NCBI GenBank assembly: GCA_935421135.1
Contig: OW285193.1
Coordinates: forward strand, 19,010,252 to 19,074,251
Length of the DNA stretch: 64,000 nucleotides
From: Bugulina stolonifera
Lineage: Eukaryota > Bryozoa > Gymnolaemata > Cheilostomatida > Bugulidae
Direction: 5' to 3'
How positions within the stretch are numbered: the first letter of the stretch is position 1; each line of letters opens with the position of its first letter. The position numbers were made by a program, and so were the translations under genes. Of the stretch, positions 45,378 through 56,000 are shown one piece after another. The notes beneath the pieces were generated by a model. That model was not told where the DNA came from. It searched no databases and was given only the letters and a program-made list of their open reading frames with translations.

Positions 45378-46164
45378 TCAATTATACGCAATGCGAGCTA
45401 CATTGTAATTATACTAATAATACTGTAGATTGTTTTTTGGTCAAAATTACCATTTTGCCATTGCTTGCTATTGCTATGTAATGCAGTAGTAGAAATGAGA
45501 GATGTTTTCATTGCATCTTGTGTGTTACTTGACTGTCAGCCAATGTACATGTAAGTAGCTTAAGGTAACAGCCGATAACCATGATGAATATTCTGTGGGG
45601 CTGTCTTTAGTAGTATACATGTTACAAAATTATAATAATTATTATAAAACTGTCATTATGAAAAAGAATCAATTACATGACGCATAAAAACATTTGTGAG
45701 TGTCTTATTTTTACTCTCCATCATTCTTCAAACTAGAAGACATACATACGTATAACAATAGTGACTGTAGGCTCACATGTAAGTATACAGCTGTTGTCTG
45801 TTGTGTTGACAATAGTGAAGTAGTGAAAATATCCATAACTATTCTTTACCCAATTGTTTTTACAATAGTGTCCAGGCCACTAACAAATCCATCTGAGAGC
45901 CTGGAGAAGGGTACTATGAATCAAGGTATATTGAACACCCATAATTACTTCAAATCACACCATGCAGGTTAGCAAGCAGTTTTTGCTCCTACCACTACAT
46001 GTAGGCTACATCACTAGCTACATAGTGTATACACTAATGTTTGGTGGAATCTCACTGTCTTATGTCTTATTACTACTAGTTTCATGCTATATACTAAAAT
46101 TACTGGAATAAAAGATAATATAACAATCATCAGATAAAAGACATATTACTACTATGTATACACA

Positions 46165-46355
46165 ATGTATACACTATACACATATATATCACATTATGTT
46201 ATGTTACGCTATGCTACGTTATGTTATATATATGTCATGTTATGTTATGTTACGTTATACATGTATTACATTATGTTACATTGTGTTGCGTTATGTTACA
46301 TTGTGTTGCATTATGTTACGTTACGTTATTTTGCATTATGTTATGTTGTGTTAAA
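46165..46355 (+). repeat. TTATGTTACG-type simple repeat
   Basis: Irregular tandem of TTATGTTACGT and TTATGTTACATTGTGTTG. Open frames across it are low-complexity shadows. Confidence 0.85.
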
Positions 46356-46654
46356 TGCACAGAACTACGGGTTGATAATACTTGTATCTACAATGTACTG
46401 CATGTGCAGGACATGTACAATGTATATGTTGTCTAATACACTATGTGGTAGTTATCTGCTCCTAAGATGAATTGTGTTGTATACATGTATGTACATTGTA
46501 CCATTATAACAATGTACATGTAGGCCTACATACACTATTATGTCAGTGCTGTATAACTTTGTAAGACACATTATTAGATTTGATTTAGATTTACAGTACA
46601 ATGCATTTCGTTTCACTAAATCATAAACAGATAAAATTGAGATGCTAAACTATA

Positions 46655-47715
46655 TGATATATACGTACATGATATACTATATGATATATTATAGTAGTAG
46701 ATATGCTGTACGTATATGATATACTGTAAGATATACAGTAGTAGATATGCTGTACGTACATGATATACTATATGATATATTATAGTAGTAGATATGCTGT
46801 ACGTATATGATATACTACACACTATATGATATATAGTAGTAGATATGCTGTACGTATATGATATACTACACACTATATGATATATAGTAGTAGATATGCT
46901 GTACGTATATGATATACTACACACTATATGATATATTATAGTAGTAGATATGCTGTACGTATATGATATACTACACACTATATGATATATAGTAGTAGAT
47001 ATGCTGTACGTATATGATATACTACACACTATATGATATATAGTAGCAGATATGCTGTACGTACATGATATACTATTTGATATATTATAATAGTAGATAT
47101 GCTGTACGTATATGATATACTACACACTATATGATATATAGTAGTAGATATGCTGTACGTATATGATATACTACACTATATGATATATAGTAGTAGGATA
47201 TGCTGTACGTATATGATATACTACACATTATATGATATATAGTAGTAGATATGCTGTACGTATATGATATACTACACACTATATGATATATAGTAGTAGA
47301 TATGCTGTACGTATATGATATACTACACACTATATGATATATAGTAGTAGATATGCTGTACGTATATGATATACTACACTATATGATATATAGGCTAGTA
47401 GTAGATATGCTGTAGCCTGTACGTATATGATATACTACACACTATATGATATATAGTAGTAGATATGCTGTACGTATATGATATACTACACACTATATGA
47501 TATATAGTAGTAGATATGCTGTACGTATATGATATACTACACACTATATGATATATAGTAGTAGATATGCTGTACGTATATGATATACTACACTATATGA
47601 TATATAGTAGTAGATATGCTGTATGTATATGATATACTACACACTATATGATATATAGTAGTAGATATGCTGTACGTATATGAAATACTACACACTATAT
47701 GATATATAGTAGCAG
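46655..47715. repeat. About 50-bp minisatellite
   Basis: About 20 units containing TATATGATATATAGTAGTAG, GATATGCTGTACGTATATGA and TACTACACAC. Units vary by short indels. It lies in intergenic DNA, not in an identified intron. Confidence 0.95.
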
Positions 47716-49834
47716 CAGATCATCATTATTTTACATTTTGTTGAGCATCCTTTTGATTATACCTGATTACCCCTTTTTTGTTCAAATGATTTTGCTATTC
47801 CCATTTTTTATTTGGGTAGCGTGTGAAAAGTTTTAACACTTTTTCCTATGAATCATGATGCTAATACACACAAATCAATCTGATTGTTTTTTATTCAGTA
47901 GATGAGAAAGAATTATTGGGTGTAGCACGATATTCTAAATCTACCAATTACTGTATTGCAATAGCAATGATTGGTCACAGACGAACCTTATTTCTCTCAG
48001 CTGCAGCAATTAAGTTGGTAAATAAATTTCGCAGCATATTTTCCTCCAGTAATTTTGTGCTGTTTAGAGCCTGTAAAAAGCAATTGATGCATGTTGGGCA
48101 CGGGATAGATGCTAACAGGCCCAGCATGCAGAGAGAGAGATAGAGATATTGTTAATCTTCTAGTCTACTGTGTGTAATGCCTGACTGAGTTATTGTGTAA
48201 GCATCTACTTTAGAAACTGAAGGAGGCTGATTTAAGGTTATTATGGGTTTGTTTAATTTGTAAATATCTCCTGTTCATACATGTGAAAGGCTAAATTAAT
48301 ATGAAATCAGCTGTACGGATAGATAATATAAGTAGTAGTGGTGTTATTTAGAGTTTAATGGAGCGTGAGTGCATTGCTTCACACATACGACCAAATAGTC
48401 CTACCTCAATGGGCTATCCTCCGTGGGAATGCACCTGCCGCCTCAATACTCTCCTCTGATTGGCTAGATGACAAGCCCTTCTGTCAGTAAATTTGAGAAC
48501 ATGGCCCTCCTCTCAGAGTTCCCACGGTGTAGGGTAGACAATAGAGATACTAGCCTATGTTTTATCATGTTAACACCCATCAGAATTAAGGGTGGATGTC
48601 ATCCCTCTCTAATAGCTCTGAGTTGAGCTGTTATGTATCGAGGTTTAAGGATAAGACTCTGACTATGCAGCTTTACTGGAAAGTGTGCAATACTTGCTCT
48701 ATCTCTCTATACACTGATTATCCATATCAATAAACAAACACTGGGGTAATAACAGGACAACATTCTTCTATCTATCTATCCACAGTGTACCCACCAGGTG
48801 GCAAAATATTCAGTGATTTCCAATAGAAATACATGTAGTATGTCAACCTAATACTGATCGGTGGTAGATAGCATCAGTTCTCATAAAACACACAAAGTTA
48901 GACCGTAATCACATGTGTACAATAAATCTACAAGTCTATTGGTTCATGTAGACTACATTCTACAGTGTATCTACAACATTTGCCTACACTTTGCATAAAA
49001 TGATATTTTTAAAGATATACATGTATATGTATATTATAGTGCATATATCTGCCTATGTACAGTGTATAACTATTATGTCTGTATATATATACACATATAA
49101 GTATATACAACTGTATTAATACATGTCTATATCTAGGTATATATACATGTACAGTGTATATATCTGTGTATACATATCTACATCTACATGTAAATGTCGG
49201 AATACATACAGTGTGTATACATGTTTATATATTTGTCTATATCTACATGTACATCATGTATATCTAGGAACACTATATAGCTGGATTATCATTACAACAA
49301 CATAATAAAAGGTATACTGTATCTGTATGGTACATGATAGATGGTAGGTTCAAAGCCGCCATCAAAAGATAAATCCCTAAATATTTGTCTCTGTGTGAAC
49401 CACCAATCTAAATATAAATAGCTAGATGGTTCCCAACTACTCTTTGAGACAATCAACTGTTTTATATTTTCTTTGAAAATTTGATATTATTAATATGTTA
49501 TAATAATATTATAGTAAATAGAGGCAAAGATTGCCAGCTGAAGTAATCTAATTATTTAATTAATACAAATAACTTGTTTAGTAAATCAGTAAGCAGGTAA
49601 TTGGCCAACCACTGATTGTGGTCTTTTTATCTAAAGAATCTCAAGTCTTTGGTAGTTACATGAAAGTGTTGAGGTATTCAGTATGCTATGGGGGCACTTT
49701 GCAGCTCCTGTCAGGGCCAGTCTGGCAGTGAGGGTCCTGCTGAGTGACACGCTGTTCCATGTGGATGAGTAGAGCTGACATGTCTAGTGCTTCAAAGACT
49801 GCAGCTAATTAGATACCTCTCCCACTAGTCACAG
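47716..49834. other. Intergenic spacer
   Basis: AT-rich single-copy-looking DNA. 48990-49270 is rich in TATATACATGTAC-type sequence. At 49689 an ATG opens a 19-codon frame MGALCSSCQGQSGSEGPAE, whose Met-Gly plus cysteines would suit lipid modification, but no splice partner in phase was found. Confidence 0.4.
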
Positions 49835-50432
49835 ATAGAGACAGCATTCTTGTGGGAAATGGGCACACTTGTCAATCTCCCTCATATCATAGTGATAGTG
49901 GCATACCTGGCAACCAATTCTCTATTTAGAGGGGGGGGGGGGACTCCAGCACCCACCAATAAACAGGTCTCCATTATGAGGGTCATCTATTCTAAAATTG
50001 TGCAGGTATCATTCTTTCCATATGGATATGTACATACCCTCACTAATACAATAATGCTGCTACTATTCTCCTATCAAGTGAGTGTTCATAATAATATTAT
50101 GGTCAGGTACATAATTATGTATATTTCTGTCATGGAATGAGTTATTCTGTTTGTAAACTATCATTCAGTATATTTTATTGTTAAATGAAGCAGGTGTAAA
50201 AATACAAAAATGCCTTTCCCAATAACAACATTTTTTTCTAAGAGACAAGCTGTGTTCTCAAATTGTTGCCTTGATCACCAGTTTGTTTGTTTAAAATGTT
50301 TGTTTTTACGTGGAATTAGAACAGTCATGTACTCACATATTCCTATCTATGGTTCAGGCTGTTCTAGCTGATTTCCTGGTATTCCAAGTCTCCATAATGG
50401 CTGTTCTGGCCACATGTTTTTGCTTTGAATAA
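49835..50432 (+). CDS. Possible 3' exons of a multi-pass membrane protein
   Basis: Exon 49835-50077 (after GTCACAG, before GTGAGT) and exon 50358-50432 (after GGTTCAG) join in phase 0 and end at TAA. The predicted protein has hydrophobic stretches at VNLPHIIVIVAYLATNSLF, LTNTIMLLLFSY and DFLVFQVSIMAVLATCFCF, so two or three membrane segments. A poly-G run (49931-49942) lies inside the first exon and encodes a glycine patch, GGGG; an indel there would change the frame. Upstream exons and the family were not identified. Confidence 0.35.
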
Positions 50433-51278
50433 CTACATGGTATATGCTACTGGATAAGACAGGAGTTATATCATCTGCAGTTATGACTATACGTTGTATA
50501 TGGTCACGTTCAGTGTGTTACTCCACCCCAAATTTACCTCAAAACATGCAAAGCCTACTAAGCTTTCAGCTATTAGAATTTGTTGTACTGTGTGTAGTAT
50601 GTATGTGTTTCCCATTCAGCACAGACTACACATTTTTGCATATATTTTTACCCATGGAAGATAACCTGGATTGCTGTTTTGTTTCTTATAGTTGACATCC
50701 CCTTAATATTATCTTATTCACCTATTGGCTGTTGATATGCTCTATTAGTAGTCCACATTTATGCACAACATTTAAATTTTACTTTACACCAGTTTTGTTA
50801 AACTTGTTGTTTGACTTGGGAAGTTTAGTAGAGTGGCATCAAGCTTAGTTTTAAATATATTTACTTAGTACTTAGTTATGACACACTGTTAGCTAACCTG
50901 GGAACCATCACACTATTTTAGCTTTGTGTTTGGACAGTTGTTCTGTTTGAAAAGCCCGCCCTTACTGACCTACTAATCATCTTGACTTATACCCTTTAGT
51001 ATCAACATGCAAATCTGCTTGTTTGTTTTTCAATTCTAACTAAAATGAGGTAAGAGTATTGAATAACCACATGGTTTGAAAACACAAAGAAATATAATCA
51101 CCTATCAAAGTTTTTTTTGAAGTTTGAGATAAATTATGGGAGCTAATTAATTAAAGTGAGCAGTATAAAGCTTGTTTGGAAGCTGTGAAGTTGGATATAT
51201 TATAGTTTAGGATATTATCATAAGTAAATATACTTAAGGAGCCTTTTGGGATTGTATCTATTGGAATGTGGCTGAGAG

Positions 51279-51408
51279 CACGTGGGAAACTCTAGGTTCC
51301 CACACTTTAACAAAATCTGTGAAGTGTGTGAAGACTATGATGTATTGTTGACACCTGATCTAAACAAAGATAGCCTATTGTTAGAACTGGTTAGAGAGTC
51401 TTCCCATG
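51279..51408 (+). promoter_or_regulatory. CSL (Su(H)/RBPJ)-type sites and E-box upstream of HES
   Basis: CGTGGGAA at 51281-51288 (plus) faces TTCCCACA at 51297-51304 (minus: TGTGGGAA) with an 8-base gap. Both match the CSL consensus YRTGRGAA. A third match, CATGGGAA, lies on the minus strand at 51401-51408. The first site overlaps a CACGTG E-box (51279-51284), also the class of site bound by HES proteins. Such sites upstream of a HES gene are known for Notch targets in other animals; function here is inferred. Confidence 0.6.
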
Positions 51409-51466
51409 GCCACACTTATGGGAGGAGCTTAGCTGGCATAACCAGCCTGCTCCTGCAGTTGATTGC

Positions 51467-51472
51467 TATAAA
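51467..51472 (+). promoter_or_regulatory. TATA box of the HES-like gene
   Basis: GCTATAAAGG has TATAAA at 51467-51472. This is 93 bases upstream of the start codon at 51565, so a start site near 51497 would give a 5' UTR of about 70 bases. Confidence 0.6.
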
Positions 51473-51564
51473 GGTTGGGAGTTAATGTAGTCTAGGCACA
51501 GAACAGCTTTGTGCTTCACACTTGGGACGTCGACAACTTTCTCGTATTTCAACTAAAGTTCAAC

Positions 51565-52679
51565 ATGACTTTTGTATCTAATAGTAAAGATGATGCTAAG
51601 ATTAGAAGGAAGGTATGTATCATCTTATGACTATTTTATTTCCTAACAATTTAGCTGCATGTATTTATAGTTTTTCACTTGCTGAGTAACACAACAACTT
51701 ATTGTACTACTAACCACACTGTTTTCTAGCTACATGTATAATACAACATTGCTATGGTTGTAATATAATATCTATGATTGTAATACAACATTGCTATGGT
51801 TGTAATACAATATTTCTCATTGTAGATGAATAAACCACTGGTAGAAAAGAAACGGAGGGAAAGGATAAACAAGTACCTGTATGAACTACACGATTTGCTG
51901 TCAGAGGCCGACCATTCAGTGCCCACAAACAAACTGGAGAAAGCTGATATTCTGCAAATGGCCGTCCATCACATTCGTAACCTGAAACAGAGGCTTAGGA
52001 CCAAAGTGATAGGTGAGTGTTCACTGTTCTATACAATACTGAGACATTACTAGCCCATACCCTAGCATATCTTAGTTTGGGGTTGGCTCTTTGCTAAGCC
52101 AGTATTAGGATGATGAAACTGGTGTGAGAATTGTGCTACTTCTACCTGAGTATATGTATAGGTTAGAGATACTCAGTATTGGTAGTACAGGTATATTCTG
52201 GCAGCATATTTATTGTCTCACAATATCTATAGTCTACTTGACATCAAGCCAGGTGTAGAATGTGGCCCAGAGTACTAGATGATAGAATAATATTACAATA
52301 TAATATTATGTACTTATCGCCATTTTCCTATGCTGTAGAATGTGGTCCAGATTCTATGAGCGTTGAGCAGATGCAAAGGCTGGGGCTGCTCCAACAGGAC
52401 CCTCCAGTAACTCACAGCCTACAGATTAGGATACCTAGTCCAACAAATAGCAGTTCATCTACAGGATACCCCTCACCCACTCCTAGTTTAACTGGTAGCT
52501 CACAGTCTACACATACTGCTATTCCTATGACATTACTACAAGCTGTTCCACAGCAGCGAGTAGGTAACTCCCAATTCAACATGTATAGAAACACTACTAC
52601 TTGTACTCCAAGCACTCCATCATGGCCACCAACACACAAAGAGAGCACAAGTTCTACAACAATGTGGAGGCCGTGGTAA
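51565..52679 (+). CDS. HES/Hairy-type bHLH repressor with C-terminal WRPW
   Basis: Three exons, 51565-51612, 51826-52012 and 52339-52679, splice in frame to 191 codons. The bHLH occupies about residues 14-72: basic region KPLVEKKRRERIN, with the proline that marks Hairy/E(spl) proteins, helix 1 LYELHDLLSE, and helix 2 KLEKADILQMAVHHIRNL. The protein ends exactly in WRPW, the motif that recruits the Groucho/TLE corepressor. In other animals these are nuclear repressors downstream of Notch. After the bHLH the sequence goes straight to ECGPDSMSVEQMQRLGLLQQ and a Ser/Thr/Pro-rich tail; I see no Orange domain. The start is the first ATG after the TATA box. Orthology to a specific HES gene cannot be decided. 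Confidence 0.93.
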
Positions 52680-53025
52680 TACAAATCAATTATTATATCT
52701 GGATACAAATATTTTTAGGAATTTTATATTTTTTCTTTAATTTTTTACAATCTTACATATTAAACATATCTTCTATTACACCAACTTGCTCACGAATCAA
52801 AATAAATAGATTTTTAACAAACGAATACAGATTTTTGTTTTGAAATATCTACAGTGTAAAGACAGGACTTCAGATTTTAAACACAACCAGAAGGGAACAC
52901 ACTGAAAATACTGGTAATAAAAAACAAACAATATTTGCATAGACAAAGTCAAGTATTACTAAAATAATACAGTATTTACTGATTGCCAGTGGATGTAGTA
53001 TGAACTGTTTAGTTAAGTGGGCTGG
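52680..53025. other. Short convergent intergenic gap
   Basis: About 350 AT-rich bases between the 3' ends of the HES gene (+) and the zinc-finger gene (-). It contains AATAAA at 52800, a candidate polyadenylation signal for HES. Confidence 0.5.
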
Positions 53026-56000
53026 TCATGATGTAGTTATTGAGGTAGTAGTAGTATTGGCTACTTGATAGTTGTTTGCTACCACTTGAGTATGAGTATC
53101 AGTAAGAGTATGAGTGAGTACATCTTCTGCTACTGCAGTATCAGTAGTATCAGTCACGACACCTCCGCTAGAGCTCAGTGATACCAGTACCTGTGACACT
53201 TCACTTACGTTCATTGACCCAGCAACTACAACATACATGTATATATGTATATGTATTACGACATACATACATATATGTATTACGACATACATACATATAT
53301 GTATTACGACATACATGTATAGACATACATGTACAACATATACACATGTGCAGCATGTACTACGACCGCAGCATAAAGAGGAAATATGAGATGAGCCCTA
53401 GCTCCAACTTAGCAGTAATACAGTCCAATCTTTGACATACTCCAGTGTTTAGTTTTGTTGTCTTTTAGTCTGCGCAGTCTGTTGCTATGGCGCCGTGGCA
53501 CTGTTGCTATGGTAACTAAGCTAACTAACTGTCCGTTGCTATGGATACCTACCAGCCTGCTGGTGAGTTCTGATAAGCTCATCCATTTGTTCTTGAGTTA
53601 TGACCTGCCCGACTATGTGCTCATCGGAGATTACCTCCCCTGTTATCTGATCATGTGACATAACTTCCCCGGTGTCTGCATGCTGCATAACAACCGAGTG
53701 ATCTCCCACGTCTTCATACTGTATAATACAAGACATAACGTTATACCCCATTAGTAGACAGTAGCGTATTGCAGCACTAACTATCACACTAAGCTGAAGC
53801 ACTGATGCAATAATGGATACATTATTCCACAAACACAATATACTAACCGACTAGTGCACTGACTGACCTGTACATGCTGTATAGAGTTGATGACCTGTCC
53901 ATTCTCGGACAACTGTAGACTGTGTAACTCTGTATCATTCTGTATTATCTCCACCTGCTCAGGTAACATACTGCTCACTTCAGGAGTTACTTCTAGAGTG
54001 ACGTTCTTCAGTTTATGTACTAAAACATACAAGTAGTACATATTATTGTATGTTCTACTGGTCCATCTTACAGTTTATGTAGTAAAACATACAAGTAGTA
54101 CATATTATGGTATGTTCTACTGGTCCATCTTACAGTTTATGTACTAAAACATACAAGTAGTGCATATTATTGTATGTTCTACTGGTCCATCTTACAGTTT
54201 ATGTAGTAAAACATACAAGTAGTACATATTATGGTATGTTCTACTGGTCCATCTTACAGTTTATGTACTAAAACATACAAGTAGTACATACTATGGTATG
54301 TTCTACTGGTATACCTTACAGTTTATGTACTAAAACATACAAGTAGTACATACTATGGTATGTTCTACTGGTATATCTTACAGTTTATGTACTAAAACAT
54401 ACAAGTAGTACATACTATGGTATGTTCTACTGGTCCATCCTACAGTTTATGTACTAAAACATACAAGTAGTACATACTATGGTATGTTCTACTGGTCCAT
54501 CTTACGGTTAGTCACTTGGTACAATACACATCCTCTCCTTACAGTAATGTTGGTGTATATGAAGAGGATGTGTAGCCTACAACTAATATGGCTACTTATT
54601 ATGAATTGAGTCATCTTGGGGGGGAGGAGGTGGAGTAAGTAGTTGGTGAGTCTGGTACAAGATTTGCCTGCTGGGCAAGAAAACAACTCCAAACATCACT
54701 TAACTGCTATGTACATGTATGTCACCATGGCGACACAGTATATGTTTATACAGTTATGTATGTTACCATGGTGACACGTTATATGTTTATACAGTTATGT
54801 ATGTTACCATGGTGACACGTTATATGTTTATACAGTTACGTATGTTACCATAGTGACACAGTATATGTTTATACAGTTATGTATGTTACCATGGCGACAC
54901 GGTATATGTTTATACAGTTACGTATGTTACCATAGTGACACAGTATATGTTTATACAGTTACGTATGTTACCATAGTGACACAGTATATGTTTATACAGT
55001 TACGTATGTTACCATAGTGACACAGTATATGTTTATACAGTTACGTATGTTACCATAGTGACACAGTATATGTTTATACAGTTATGTATGTTACCATGGC
55101 GACACGGTATATGTTTATACAGTTATGTATGTTGTATAAGAGAAGAGACTCACCCAGGATCATGTGTCTCTTCATTGATTTCTTGTGTGAAGTAGTGAAC
55201 TTACAGAAACCACAGCTGTACCAGGTGTTGGAGTGTTTACCATTCATATGTCCTCTGTACACGTGCATTGTCTTGAACGCTCTGTTACATATCTCACATA
55301 CATACTCTTTGGTAGCTACAACATAAATTATATTATAGTTTATCACATATAATATAATATACTCTTTGGTAGCCACAATATAATATTATATTAAAAGATA
55401 AAAACTACGAGGCAGACGCATAGTTAGCTATGTTTAGCATACAAATGCTAGAAACCTAGTTAACAGATTAAGAAAAAAACCGATCAGAATAAATTTGAAA
55501 GGTGAAAATAACTAAACAGAAATACGCTGCTTTAGCTGTAAACATAACCTACATTACATATATAGCAGACTAAAATATAGCTACATGCAATATACTCTCC
55601 GTGATATATTTGATACAGTACAATATAATACAGTTTAGTGGCTCCACATAAATGTCAAGGTCGACCAGACTTACTTGCATGGAGCTGGCTGTGCTCACGT
55701 AGCTCAGCAGCGTAGAAGAACTTCTTACCACAGATGTCACACTCAAACGTTGGGGTTCCTGTGTGTAGCTTGTACTTGTGCTGTCGTAGCATCTCATTTG
55801 TCTTGTATGTCTTCTGGCAGAACTCGCATGTGTACGGTCTGGCAGCTGTAACACACATAGTGTATACTTAGCCATATATACACATAGACATCTATATAGT
55901 ATACACATAGACATCTATATAATATACACATAGACATCTATATAATATACACATAGACATCTATATAGTATACACATAGACATTTATATAATATACACAT

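Larger units (their letters stand above)
42717..46160. other. Intergenic spacer between UBE4B and the 50-kb region
   Basis: 43018-43150 holds four units of about 35 bp (CCATACATGTATTGAGTCAC). 43600-44160 is strongly AT-rich. Hairpins at 44568, 44795 and 45342 are listed separately. A single possible exon at 45871-45925 (between TTTTACAATAG and GTATAT) lacks partners. No gene was supported. Confidence 0.5.
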
